DNA of 62,793 nucleotides from Desulfobulbaceae bacterium (GTDB lineage: Bacteria > Desulfobacterota > Desulfobulbia > Desulfobulbales > Desulfobulbaceae), in contig DNUE01000036.1 of NCBI GenBank assembly GCA_003508005.1, positions 1 through 62,793 on the forward strand, in the 5' to 3' direction. Of the stretch, positions 28,065-37,945 are shown piece by piece. Positions within the stretch are counted from its first letter, which is position 1, and every line of letters starts with the position of its first letter. Position numbers and translations under genes: made by a program. The notes below the pieces were generated by a model. It worked only from the letters and a program-made list of their open reading frames with translations, ran no database searches and was not told the DNA's origin.

Positions 28065-30107
28065 TTATTGGGCAATGACCCTGTCGGAGGCCATCAAGGC
28101 TTCTGTTTGATCCAATACCGAGGCTTTGGAAAAGTCCTCGTATACTTCTTCAACCTTGAGCCTGGAGATAATGCGGGGTTCGGGGCGCAGCAAGCGCCCG
28201 GTCACCGGATGCCTGATGGGTTCTTTCTCCCGGTAGCACAGAAGCCAGGTGTTCGGCTTGACCAGTTTTTCCGAACCGGCATCAATGAGCACTTCCATCC
28301 TTCTCACTTCCAGGATGATGCCTTCCACCAGGGGAAAATCCCGCTTGAACTTGAAGGCAAGGCCGTCCAGCAGGCTGCCCAGCGCGTCCAGGCCCTTGTC
28401 CTCGCCGAAAATATCATGACTGGCGAGAACGGTTGCTGTTTCGGTATCAATAAGCCGGCCGATGATTTCCACCGAGTCGGGAGTTTCGATGACTGATCCG
28501 GCCAGCATGCCCTGGGCCGCAACGATTTTGCCCAGTCGTGCCGCCTGCTCGGGGTCTACCAGTTCGGTGCTGCTCAATTTCAGCTCCCGGAGGAGGGCGT
28601 CCAGTTTTGTTCTCTCCACGATGTTGAACCGGGCCTGCTCCAGAAACGAATCGATGATCTGGTCATGGACGAGATCGCCCAGCCGGGACGAATCCCCCCT
28701 CTGCTCAAAGGGGAGGACGGCCACGCTCATCCGGGAGCCGATCTGGCGGATTTGCTCGATCCTGCGGGTGACGAGCACCTTTTTGGCCATGGTATTGCCA
28801 TGTTCATCGGTAGCCTTGATCCGGAACTCATTTGACCCTTCGGCGAGCTGTTTCAGCACGGAAAAATAGATCTTTTTTCCTTTCCTGTTCAGGACAGGCT
28901 CGCCGTTGATCGTGATGCTGGCCAATTGAGAGTCATCGCTGACCATCCCCTCGAGCAGGACCAAATCCTCGCAGGTTTCCTCTTCAGGGCCAATGCCTTC
29001 GAGCCTGATAAAGGGCGGATCGGTATCGGCAGGGGGAGGGGGGGCGGAAGCAAGAAGCAGGGGGACATCTGAGGCAACACCGCCCTCGGCATTCGGCAGG
29101 TATGCCATGAGCATTCCAGCAAAACTGGAGGTGCCTGCCTGCCGCTGATCAGGCTCCTCGCCGTTGACGATCGCCCGAGTTACGTTGCCGGCTGAGTCGA
29201 AAGCCTCGATGCGTATAAGGCCGACCGGTACGGTGAGGTTGAACTCATAGCCGGGAGGGTGCCCGAATAGGGGTTGCTCCTGGCCATTAATTCGCACGGA
29301 GCGCAGTCCCTTGTCATCACTGATACTGCCCTGCAGCTTCAGCCGATTGTTTGCGACAGTGAGGCTGGCTATCCCGATCTGGGGCCCCCGGCGGTCGCAG
29401 TAGATGTTCAGGCCCTTCTCGCTGGATTTGCCGGCCAGGTCAGTAGCGACAACCCTGATCCGGTTCTCTCCCTCGCTAAGCGAGACATCGGCGCTGAACG
29501 GGAACCGTTGCTCGGCAAGTTCCCTGTACACCTGGTGCGCCCCGACCCTGACCGAGGCAACGTAGGTGTCGTCGCTGGCCACGCCGCTCACTTGCATTGC
29601 CAGAGAGTTGGTTATCACCTCCTCGCTACTGCTTTCGAGTTGCACTTCCGGCGCGGCCTGGTCCTGGCCGATGCGTTCTATCCGTGCCGCCCTGGCCTTG
29701 TTGAGGAAATAGTGCGCTTTGGCGCTCGGCGCGGTTTCGATGGAATGTTCCAGTTCGCTGATCGCCCGGTCATATTCTTCGCGCTGGAAATAGACTATGC
29801 CCAGCTCCCGGTGGGGAAAATAGTCGACAAAATGCATGCCGTAGGTCCTGGCCCGCCACTGGTCCTGTCCCCGGCCCCTGATCGCGCTCTCAAAATCCGA
29901 AACGGCCTCGACATAAAACCTGCCGTCGGCGAACGACCTCCCCCGCTCGTAGAAGTTCCACCAGCGTCCGGAAAAGCTGCCGCTGGTCACCCCGTACGCC
30001 TTGCCGTCGCGGAGATAGGCGCTCTGCTTCTCCACGCAGCCTGTCCCGGCCAGCATGATTGCGGCCGGGATGAGCAGGAGAGCGGCCTTTTTCGCTGCCC
30101 TATTCAT
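28065..30107 (-). CDS. Lipoprotein with TPR-like, Ig-like and CsgG/FlgO-like domains
   Basis: 680 residues. An N-terminal signal with GTGC suggests lipidation. A helical TPR-like part (about 60-140; FESAIRGRG, AISELEHSIETAPSAK) precedes repeated Ig-like modules (VASVRVGAHQVYRELAEQ, LRSVRINGQEQPLFG, LASITINGEPVLN). The last third (about 440-680) begins MSVAVLPFEQRGDSSRLGD and resembles CsgG/FlgO-type assembly lipoproteins (NIVERTKLDALLRELKLS, GSVIETPDSVEIIGRLIDTE). That domain also ends the adjacent caspase gene, whose 3' end overlaps this one by 8 bases, so the two are translationally coupled and their products probably interact in the envelope. Confidence 0.78.
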   Translation of the reverse strand: MNRAAKKAALLLIPAAIMLAGTGCVEKQSAYLRDGKAYGVTSGSFSGRWWNFYERGRSFADGRFYVEAVSDFESAIRGRGQDQWRARTYGMHFVDYFPHRELGIVYFQREEYDRAISELEHSIETAPSAKAHYFLNKARAARIERIGQDQAAPEVQLESSSEEVITNSLAMQVSGVASDDTYVASVRVGAHQVYRELAEQRFPFSADVSLSEGENRIRVVATDLAGKSSEKGLNIYCDRRGPQIGIASLTVANNRLKLQGSISDDKGLRSVRINGQEQPLFGHPPGYEFNLTVPVGLIRIEAFDSAGNVTRAIVNGEEPDQRQAGTSSFAGMLMAYLPNAEGGVASDVPLLLASAPPPPADTDPPFIRLEGIGPEEETCEDLVLLEGMVSDDSQLASITINGEPVLNRKGKKIYFSVLKQLAEGSNEFRIKATDEHGNTMAKKVLVTRRIEQIRQIGSRMSVAVLPFEQRGDSSRLGDLVHDQIIDSFLEQARFNIVERTKLDALLRELKLSSTELVDPEQAARLGKIVAAQGMLAGSVIETPDSVEIIGRLIDTETATVLASHDIFGEDKGLDALGSLLDGLAFKFKRDFPLVEGIILEVRRMEVLIDAGSEKLVKPNTWLLCYREKEPIRHPVTGRLLRPEPRIISRLKVEEVYEDFSKASVLDQTEALMASDRVIAQ

Positions 30108-31815
30108 CCGCCGGCTCCCGCACCCTCATTCCCTCTTTGAGCACTGTGCTCCTGTCCCCGGCGAGAATGATGCTCTGGTCGGGGGAGGTGGATTTCACCC
30201 TGACCTCGCCAAGGGGCACGCCCTGCTCGTCAATGACCTGCAGGGCCATGTTTTTTCTAACTCCCACCGCGGAGCCGATATTGACCGTTGCCGTGTCCCC
30301 GGCAAGGAAGACGATTCTCCCCTGCAGGGGGGAGAGGCGGTTCAGTTTTTCCATGATCCGGCCGCTCAGGTCGGCGGCGATTTGCTGCTTGTCGGTGCTT
30401 TTGCTGAGGGTTGAAACCGAGGCCCTGATGCTGGTGGTTTCGGTGTCGATGAAGCGCAGGCTGATCAGCCATTCCTGGTTCTGGTTGTTCATGCTGCCGG
30501 TGGCGATCAGGCCGGCCGAGAGAATCCTGCCCAGTTTGAGGGCTGTTGCCGGATCGGCAAGGTCGGTGCGGCTGAGCCTCAGTTCGGCAATGAGCTTGTC
30601 CAGGATTTCCCGCTCGACGAGGGTGTACCTGCCGCTTGCCCGCAACGCATCGGAGACCGTATCAAGGATATAGTGCCGTTCGCCAGCGGAAGCGCCTTCC
30701 CCTTCGATATCCAGGAAAGCCATGGTGGTGTTCCTGTTCCTGGTCCAATCGTCTTCCTTTTCCGGGGTCCGGATGTCATTCTTCCTGAACCGGCCCGCGA
30801 GATCCTGGACCAACTGGTCCGTTTCCGTGGCCGTCATCGCCGCTTGCTTCCTGAACTGGCCGGGAAGGTCGGCGGCCGTTTCCGCGCCGGCTGTCTCCCC
30901 GGCACCTTTCCCGGCAAGGGCAAAGACAAAGTCGCCCTTGTCCAGGTTGGGGTCGCGCATTTTGCCGTATTGGGGATGCTGATAGCCCTTGGTATAGTTG
31001 ATGACGCTGGTCTGAAGGTAATTGCCCAGCTCGGTGCCGGTGACATAACCGTCGCCGTTGGCGTCCGCCTCCCCGCGCAGGGCGGCAAGGAACTGCTGCC
31101 GAAAGATTGATTTGTCCGGGACCTGTTCGTCCTCGCCGCCCGAGGTGATGAACTGGCGAACCGGCCTGGCGGTCTTGTAGCTGATGTCTTGCGGGATGGC
31201 CCTGCTCAGGGCGAACAGCGAACCGGAGAAGCATGAGTCAAAGAGAAACAGGGCATGCTTGGCGTCAATGGTCCTGGCGTATTCCTCAATTCTCTGCATG
31301 GACATGGCCATGCGCTTGAACTGCTCAGGGTCCTTGCCGGGATCCGGCGCGTCTTTCGGCACGATATAGCCGATGGGTTCGCCTCCGTACGCGGGTTGCA
31401 CGGTATGCCCGTGCCCGGAAAAATAGAAGAGCAGCCGGTTGCCCGGCCCATTGCCGTAGGCGGCGATAAAGTGTTCAAAAGCGTTGATGAGCTGCTGCGC
31501 ATCGGGGTCCATGATTGTGGTGACGGCAAAGCCGTTTCCCGCCAGCGCGTCCCGCACCGCAGCCACATCTTTTGCAACGCCGGGGAGGGAAGGCCAGCCG
31601 CCGGTGTATTCGCTCACCCCGATGACCAGGGCGTGGCTCCGGTGATAGAGATCGATTTCCCTGATGCTGTTGTCTTCCTGTTTGGCCTTGATTCGAACCA
31701 GGCCGCGGGCGGCATCCTCCGGCGGGGTCGAGGCCCACGCCGCCAGGGCAAAGATTGCCAGCAAAAGAGATGTTGTGAACGGCAAGAGATTCCGAGCCCG
31801 CAGAGAATACATCAT
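30100..31815 (-). CDS. Exported caspase-family (C14) peptidase with CsgG/FlgO-like domain
   Basis: 571 residues: signal peptide to about 29, then a metacaspase-type p20 domain with HALVIGVSEYTG, the catalytic YFSGHGH (His near 134) and LFDSCFSGS (Cys near 195). A perfect EF-hand loop DANGDGYVTGTEL near 250 implies calcium binding. A linker (330-360) leads to a C-terminal CsgG/FlgO-like domain (TLVEREILDKLIAELRLSRT, IATGSMNNQNQEW) shared with the downstream lipoprotein. It probably cleaves proteins at the envelope in a calcium-dependent way. A deleted second copy is at 38903-39249. An AT-rich element shared with the BNR gene lies upstream of its start. Confidence 0.85.
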   Translation of the reverse strand: MMYSLRARNLLPFTTSLLLAIFALAAWASTPPEDAARGLVRIKAKQEDNSIREIDLYHRSHALVIGVSEYTGGWPSLPGVAKDVAAVRDALAGNGFAVTTIMDPDAQQLINAFEHFIAAYGNGPGNRLLFYFSGHGHTVQPAYGGEPIGYIVPKDAPDPGKDPEQFKRMAMSMQRIEEYARTIDAKHALFLFDSCFSGSLFALSRAIPQDISYKTARPVRQFITSGGEDEQVPDKSIFRQQFLAALRGEADANGDGYVTGTELGNYLQTSVINYTKGYQHPQYGKMRDPNLDKGDFVFALAGKGAGETAGAETAADLPGQFRKQAAMTATETDQLVQDLAGRFRKNDIRTPEKEDDWTRNRNTTMAFLDIEGEGASAGERHYILDTVSDALRASGRYTLVEREILDKLIAELRLSRTDLADPATALKLGRILSAGLIATGSMNNQNQEWLISLRFIDTETTSIRASVSTLSKSTDKQQIAADLSGRIMEKLNRLSPLQGRIVFLAGDTATVNIGSAVGVRKNMALQVIDEQGVPLGEVRVKSTSPDQSIILAGDRSTVLKEGMRVREPADE

Positions 31816-31865
31816 GACAGGTCTCCGCTATTGTGGTGGAAACAGCGATGAAGAGTAATTATTAT

Positions 31866-31934
31866 GGGTTTCTTGAAAATTTAATGCAATAATTAGGTTG
31901 CACGATTAATTATAACTTTTTGATTTTTCGTTAA
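31866..31934. repeat. AT-rich upstream element, copy 1 (in the 31816-32248 gap)
   Basis: Begins GGGTTTCTTGAAAATTTAAT and includes ACGATTAATT. It aligns over about 69 bases with 37611-37680 at roughly 80 % identity. It lies about 50 bases upstream of the caspase start on the minus strand, so it is probably its promoter or control region. Nothing else is recognised in this 433-base gap, and no convincing terminator for the upstream FadL-like gene. Confidence 0.6.
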
Positions 31935-32248
31935 TATATTATTATTTGCATGTGTTTTTTAGCCGCCTCAACCATTGTGCGTAAAAAAAGCGGTGTATCG
32001 GCGGAAAATATACCTGTGAATCCGCTGATATCAGCACTGCGCTTTGTGGCATTGAACCCCTGAAAATTTCATTCAGGGCATAAAAATGAACTTTCAAGAT
32101 TTTCTATATTGTTGAGGTTGGTGCGATATCGAAAATTGTTGCATATGCAGAAAAAGTCATCGCTTGGTATTGGTTGAGAGCGGCTGGTGACGCTGCTGTC
32201 TTGAAGCTTGCTCCTGGCTGTCAGAAGGTAACCAGCTGATCCGGGGCC

Positions 32249-33595
32249 TTAAAAATAGTAGATGAGGGAGAGCAGCAGTTGGTGCTGATAGACATCCGCT
32301 TCTGAGGTGGTAATAAGGTTCGAGGTACCCACTTCAGGACCCCAGCGGAACTGGTAGGCAACGTCAACACTGAATTTTTCAAAACTTATGCCTGAGCCGA
32401 TACTTAGACCATAAAAATCCCTGACGGTTTCCTGTGCAGGTTCAGGATCGTAAAAAAAACCGCCACGAAGGGGTATGACCCAATTTTTGTCGGGATTGAT
32501 GAAAAGATACTCAGCGCCAAGACGAACCTGCGTGGTGTTGCTGATGTCTGATATATTTTTCGGCCGGGAATCTATGGGACTGAATTGATTGCCCTGGCCG
32601 TCGGTCAGGATGTATTCCTCCCATTGCGTTTGATATATATCCAATCCCATGGAAAAGGCATCCGTAAATCTTGCGGCAATACCGATGCCATATGACAGGG
32701 GCATATCCAGTTCTACCGTTTCCGTATCGCATATATGGCCGGAATATATGGAGCCATCGTTTATGTCCCTTTGTGTCCAATTTTCCGAATAGGTATGATT
32801 CACATCAGCTGTAAAAGGGGTTTTCACAACGCCGCCGATGGTCAAGTACTTGTTGATATTCCATAAAAAACCAAGATTGGCGTTAATTCCCCTGAATCCC
32901 GAATATTGATCAGTGATAAGGGTGTTCTCCACTGTCGTGAGGCTGCCAAAACTGGTCAAGGAATGGTTTGCATAGCGTTCATCCCAGCCGTTTTTCCAGA
33001 AGAGTTCATCCGTCCACAGATTCAAGGTAATCCCGAGGGAAAATTGTTGGGTCACGGCCACTGAGTACGCCAGGCCCAATGCTCCGACATATCCTTCCTG
33101 GTTGTATGAGCGCTGTTCCGAACTGGCAATGCCCGGCATGGATGGCGAAGCCGTGAGTTCCAGATTGTAGTCCAGACTGCGGTTGAATTCATACAACCTT
33201 TGATAGTTGAGGGAAATAACCATATTTCTGCTCAGAACGTTAAAAGGATACGTTGCGCTGAAGTAGTTTAGATTAACATCGTCGTTGGTTGCTGAATGAT
33301 CAATTTCAGGATGAACCGAAGAAGTATAATCATCAGAGTTGTTGAAAAATGCGCCCACAATTGAGATCTCCGGCTTTTCCAGCTGGATCAGGGCCGCCGG
33401 ATTCCAGGAGGCGGCAGTGGCATCGTCTGCCAGGGCGATAAAGGCCCCACCCATTCCCAAGGCTCTGGCGCCGGAGCCGACCGGATTCGGTGAAGACGAG
33501 ATGCCGACGCTCTGTCCGAGAGTGAAGGCGTGAGCGGCAATGGTTCCAGTCACAAGCAGGGTTCCTGTAAGTATACCGATCAGGCTATTTCGCAT
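32249..33595 (-). CDS. OmpP1/FadL-like outer-membrane beta-barrel protein (paralogue)
   Basis: 448 residues with signal peptide (about 23 residues, AAHA). The mature start SSPNPVGSGARALGMGGAFI and ADDATAASWNPAALIQLEKP closely parallels the protein at 26706, but later strands diverge. It ends in a porin-like aromatic strand (LLLSLIYYF). It begins 14 bases after the stop of the BNR-type gene, so they are co-transcribed, suggesting joint export or ligand handling. Ligand unknown. Confidence 0.85.
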   Translation of the reverse strand: MRNSLIGILTGTLLVTGTIAAHAFTLGQSVGISSSPNPVGSGARALGMGGAFIALADDATAASWNPAALIQLEKPEISIVGAFFNNSDDYTSSVHPEIDHSATNDDVNLNYFSATYPFNVLSRNMVISLNYQRLYEFNRSLDYNLELTASPSMPGIASSEQRSYNQEGYVGALGLAYSVAVTQQFSLGITLNLWTDELFWKNGWDERYANHSLTSFGSLTTVENTLITDQYSGFRGINANLGFLWNINKYLTIGGVVKTPFTADVNHTYSENWTQRDINDGSIYSGHICDTETVELDMPLSYGIGIAARFTDAFSMGLDIYQTQWEEYILTDGQGNQFSPIDSRPKNISDISNTTQVRLGAEYLFINPDKNWVIPLRGGFFYDPEPAQETVRDFYGLSIGSGISFEKFSVDVAYQFRWGPEVGTSNLITTSEADVYQHQLLLSLIYYF

Positions 33596-33609
33596 CGATA
33601 CACTCCTTA

Positions 33610-36600
33610 TTAATTCTTCAAGAGGAGAAATATACCCGGGCAGAACCTTATGGGTTTGGAGTGAGGATCCCGAGGATCCGTCCCTGCCTTATATTCTTCT
33701 AAATTTGTAAATCCATCACCGTCCGCATCTTCAGATGCATCGTCCCGATAAGGGTCGAGGCCATAGTAGATTTCCCAGAAGTCAGGCATTCCGTCATTAT
33801 CGCTATCCTGGGAATTGTGAATATCATCATCTGCGTCCGGTATGCCGTCGCCGTCACTGTCAACCATAAAGACAACCTTGTCACTGTCTGTAAAGCCCAT
33901 GGGATCGGTAGCGGTAAAGGTAATGGTTTCGGATTTGTTCCAGCCGGCAGGTTTGGTTACTGCTGCCACTCGATTTGTGATGGTGATTGCCAGGTCGCGC
34001 TGGCCGCTGGCGGCCCATTTGATTTCAGCATCCGGGTGGTCGGCATCAGAAACAAATGCGTCCAGTTGAATATTGGGAAAAGTTGCACCGGCAGGAATGC
34101 TCTGGTTCGGAATGTCCACTGAGGGAGGGGTGATATTCGGGCTCAGGCTGAAGTTGACATTGGTATAGTTCGCATCCTGGACCGTAACGTTTTTAGAGGA
34201 AGGCAAATATCCGGAGCGGGAGGCGGTGATACCGAAAAAACCGCCCCGATGGTGCATTTGCCACTCACCTTGCTGATTTGTATAAGTCCATTTTGCGTAA
34301 TCGGTAGCGACACGTGAGTCGCCAAGAGAGGTCCCGGCACTGCTGTTCTTGACGACACCATAGAGTATCCCCTCCCCATCCAGAGAGTGTGTCCCTCCCT
34401 GGCTGCCGGAAATGACCGACCCTGCAACGACAGCATCGGTTTCGTATGGCGAGGCGCCCATATTTGTCCAATTTCTGGCCTGGTTCGCAGAAGCGAAAAT
34501 CCCCTGGCGGGAAGTACTGGCATACAACTTGCCGGTTGCGCTGAAGGCAAGATCCGTTACCGGATTCCATGCTGTTCCATCGTAAAGCGAAACATATGAC
34601 CAACTCGCACCATTATAGCGTAATATTGTGCCAAACAAACCGACAGCATAAATATTGGTGGACGAGCTGCCCCAGATATCATACAGTCTGGCCCTGGCCC
34701 TCGTAACCGAGGTCCAGTTTGAACCGTTATAATGAAGGATAATGCCGTCATCCCCCACGGCCCAGATATTGCTGGCGCTGCTTCCCCATATGCCCTTGAG
34801 CCTGCCGCTTTGATCGGCAGGGACCACGGGCGTTCCCCCCATCCTGGACCAATCAGTGCCATTAAAATGGAGAACGGTGTAATACCTGGTTGTTCCGACC
34901 ATGGAGGCATCCCCCACCGCGAAGACATCGGTTTCGGAACTTCCCCAGACATCTTCCAGTTGGGCGTTCGTTTTGCTGATCATGTTGGTCCAGCTTGACC
35001 CGTCATAGCAAAGAATGGTGCCGTAGGACCCCACGGCAAAAAATCTTGTTCCACTGGTATTGCCCCAGACAGACCGCAGGCTTCTGGTTGAATTGCTGGC
35101 CATGGGAGACCAGCTGCTGCCGTTAAAGAGAAGGGTTGTACCGTTTTCTCCCACCGCAACAGCCCTGTAAGGTGATACGGTTCCGCCCCAGATGCCGTGC
35201 AGGTCCTCGCTGGTTCCGCTGCTCATAGGATTCCAGCTGGAGCCATTAAAGCGAAGAATTTTTCCGGAACGGCCAACGGCGAAAATATTTGATGCCGAGC
35301 GGCCCCAGATATCGTAAAGGGGTGCTGATTCCCCGATATATCTTAAATACCATCCAGACGGCCCATAATGGGTAATATTCATATCATCCTCTCCGCCCTT
35401 GGGTATGCTCCCGGTATGGCGCAAGAAATAGACATCGCCTGCCCCGCTTCCCCATACTCCGTAGTGGACTGGTTTTCCAGGTATCCCCTCAAAAGATTCC
35501 TGCCAGCTGGCACCACCGTTCGTACTTTTATAGAGCGGGACACCTGTGCCGCCACTATACCCGCAACCGCTGTAGATAATATTGGAATCGTCAGGATCAA
35601 TTGCCAGGGCATTGACAGTAACATTTTCCAGAACCGGACTCCAGCTGGCACCGCCATTCGTGCTCTTGTACAGTTTGCCCAAGCCCCCAGCCCCAAAAAA
35701 ATTTCCGCCTCCGGCAAAAATAATGTTCGAATTATCCGGGTTAACGACCACCGCATTAAAATCAAAGTCAGTCCCGGACGGGGTGATCGCTGTCAGGGTT
35801 GCACCTTTATTCGAGCTTTTATACACATCCCCGGGTGAGCGAGTGGTCACATAAAGGATGGACGCATTATTGGGGTCAATAAATATATCGTTCACAGCGT
35901 GGGGATACCCCAGGGAGTTGCTTTGGAGCCAGCTGGCACCGTGGTTGCTTGTCCTTTCGAGGTAACCTTCGGATCCCGCATAAAAGGAAGCGCCAGTCGA
36001 ATCTGAAGGATCGAAGGCCACCGAATAAGCTCGGACAGATTGCAGGGGTGCGGTTGCCTGCCACTCGGCGGAGCCTTGTTTTTCATAGACGCCGGCCATG
36101 GTCGCAGCAAGAAGATGGCCTGCGTTGTGAGGATCGACTGTAATGTCGCTGACGTTGATGGCATTGATACCTTTATTCATTTCGGTCCAGGTGTAACTGC
36201 CGCTGCTTGCAACCCCTCTGTGGATGCCCAGCAGACGCTCGCCGCCCCAGATTATGCTGCTGTTTGCAGGATGAACTGCAAGGTTGATGAATTGAAGGCC
36301 GGTTTCAAACCAAGTCCCGAACGTCGTACCGCCGTCTGTGCTTTTGTAGAGTCGGGTAACCCGCCCGGCGGCGTAGAGAATGCCGGCATTATTCGGGTCA
36401 AAAGCCAGGGCCCGGATATTGTTGCCTGATGCCCAACCGATGGGAGTGGTGACTGCAGGAGGGCTGTCCCAGAGGACATTGCCCGATCCATCCTTTGGAT
36501 ACTCTACCCGCACAATTCCCCAATCGGTGGCGAAGAACACGACATTGGGTTCATCCGGCTTGACGACGAGTCCTGTTTCCCCTATGTATGCTCCAAATTG

Positions 36601-37335
36601 AACGTCCCAAGCCCAGGTTTGCCCTCCGTCAGTGCTGAGGTAAAGTGTTCCCTGATTATAATCGTTGGAGTCGAGGGCCCAGATCACATTGGTATCCTGG
36701 GGATTAATGGCAATTTCAACCACCGAATAGGAAAACTCTTTTGATGTACCAATACCCATTTTGGTCCACGACACGCCGCCATTAGTGGTTTTGTAAATAG
36801 CCCCACCGGTATTTGTACTGTTAGCACCCCCGGTTCCGACATAGACGATATTGGGATTGTTCGGGTCAATGACAAGCGAACGGCAGTATCTGGACTCGTC
36901 TCCTTGCATCGTGCTGTTGGAAATATGTGTCCAACTGCTGCCGCCGTCGGTGCTTTTTTCGGAAAAGTAGTTATGGGCGGCCCAGACCACGCTGCTGTTG
37001 CTCGAGGCGATCTTGACGGCCCAGACTGCAGTATTCCTGAAGGTCGCCTCTCCGTCCAATTCGGTATTCTCCTGCCCGGTCAATACCTCCGACCAGTTGG
37101 AGCCGCCATTGGTCGTGACGAACAGTCCGCCGCCGTAATAGGTCCCGGCAAACATTTTAGAAGGATTGTTCTTGTCGATGGCAATTTCATACACCTGGCC
37201 GCCGTAGAGACCCAAGTCTATCCACTCAGCCTGTGCAGATGAGGGGCAGCAGTGTACGGAGAGGAACAAAAGAAGGAAAAGCACAAGCCAGTACCGTCGA
37301 TTGACAGGAAACGGTTGTACTGATCGGCTTGCCAT
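33610..37335 (-). CDS. Large secreted BNR/propeller-repeat protein with TSP3-type calcium motifs
   Basis: 1241 residues with a signal peptide (to about 36). The first 650 residues carry repeats with KSTNGGASW/STDGG and NNPSKMFAGT-type motifs (BNR/VPS10/Ycf48-like propeller). Residues about 660-930 switch to a different repeat (IWGSSxxNIxAVG...ILxYNGSxW, about six copies). A carboxypeptidase-like module follows (FFGITASRSGYLPS), then an Ig-like/putative cadherin segment, then acidic calcium repeats (DSDGDGIPDADDD, DSDNDGMPDFWE). It is an adhesin or surface scaffold; no catalytic residues are evident. Leads into the FadL-like gene 14 bases downstream. Confidence 0.82.
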   Translation of the reverse strand: MASRSVQPFPVNRRYWLVLFLLLFLSVHCCPSSAQAEWIDLGLYGGQVYEIAIDKNNPSKMFAGTYYGGGLFVTTNGGSNWSEVLTGQENTELDGEATFRNTAVWAVKIASSNSSVVWAAHNYFSEKSTDGGSSWTHISNSTMQGDESRYCRSLVIDPNNPNIVYVGTGGANSTNTGGAIYKTTNGGVSWTKMGIGTSKEFSYSVVEIAINPQDTNVIWALDSNDYNQGTLYLSTDGGQTWAWDVQFGAYIGETGLVVKPDEPNVVFFATDWGIVRVEYPKDGSGNVLWDSPPAVTTPIGWASGNNIRALAFDPNNAGILYAAGRVTRLYKSTDGGTTFGTWFETGLQFINLAVHPANSSIIWGGERLLGIHRGVASSGSYTWTEMNKGINAINVSDITVDPHNAGHLLAATMAGVYEKQGSAEWQATAPLQSVRAYSVAFDPSDSTGASFYAGSEGYLERTSNHGASWLQSNSLGYPHAVNDIFIDPNNASILYVTTRSPGDVYKSSNKGATLTAITPSGTDFDFNAVVVNPDNSNIIFAGGGNFFGAGGLGKLYKSTNGGASWSPVLENVTVNALAIDPDDSNIIYSGCGYSGGTGVPLYKSTNGGASWQESFEGIPGKPVHYGVWGSGAGDVYFLRHTGSIPKGGEDDMNITHYGPSGWYLRYIGESAPLYDIWGRSASNIFAVGRSGKILRFNGSSWNPMSSGTSEDLHGIWGGTVSPYRAVAVGENGTTLLFNGSSWSPMASNSTRSLRSVWGNTSGTRFFAVGSYGTILCYDGSSWTNMISKTNAQLEDVWGSSETDVFAVGDASMVGTTRYYTVLHFNGTDWSRMGGTPVVPADQSGRLKGIWGSSASNIWAVGDDGIILHYNGSNWTSVTRARARLYDIWGSSSTNIYAVGLFGTILRYNGASWSYVSLYDGTAWNPVTDLAFSATGKLYASTSRQGIFASANQARNWTNMGASPYETDAVVAGSVISGSQGGTHSLDGEGILYGVVKNSSAGTSLGDSRVATDYAKWTYTNQQGEWQMHHRGGFFGITASRSGYLPSSKNVTVQDANYTNVNFSLSPNITPPSVDIPNQSIPAGATFPNIQLDAFVSDADHPDAEIKWAASGQRDLAITITNRVAAVTKPAGWNKSETITFTATDPMGFTDSDKVVFMVDSDGDGIPDADDDIHNSQDSDNDGMPDFWEIYYGLDPYRDDASEDADGDGFTNLEEYKAGTDPRDPHSKPIRFCPGIFLLLKN

Positions 37336-37610
37336 GAGGATAATCGTTATCTGTTCAAATGCAAACAGCTCTATGAAAGTTAACTTTAATTAAAAGTCTT
37401 ATGTCTTATTCCCTGTCGGCCATTATATGAAAGTTCATGCATTGAAAGAATGCTTGGCGTTTAAACAAAAAGGAACGTCATGTAGCATCTCGCTGTATCT
37501 AAATTAAAAAGTCATGAACCACAACAGAGCCGATTTTTTATCCAATAATTTTGAACTCTATTCGAAATGTGCAAAAGAATCAAATATTATAAAGGGCACT
37601 ACCAACATCA

Positions 37611-37680
37611 GGGTTTATTGAAAATTTAATATATTAATTTGGTTGTACGATTAATTGTAACTTGCTGGTTTTTCTTTAAT
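37611..37680. repeat. AT-rich upstream element, copy 2 (in the 37336-37945 gap)
   Basis: Begins GGGTTTATTGAAAATTTAAT and contains GTTGTACGATTAATTGTAAC. It is the partner of 31866-31934, here about 280 bases upstream of the BNR gene and in the same orientation. The remainder of this 610-base gap is AT-rich to about 37700 and then GC-richer with no gene I can support. The shared block suggests a common regulator or a duplicated promoter. Confidence 0.6.
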
Positions 37681-37945
37681 TTGTATTGCATTTCTAATAC
37701 CGGTTGCTTGGTCTATTTTTGACGCCGATTCTGCCGCCGAGAAAGTAGTTCTCCAGGCCTGAAGGAGGTGAGCCGGCTGAAAGCAGTATCGGATGCTGAA
37801 GGCTGAACAAAGAGAGGTACGGCAGGGACAACCCATCGGGGTCGGGGTCGGTATCGGAATCGATGTGCGTTGTTCAGGAAATCGCTTCCCTCAGCGTGGG
37901 GTGGGAGATATCGCCAGGCAGGAAGTATTTGTGCCAGGAAAGCGA

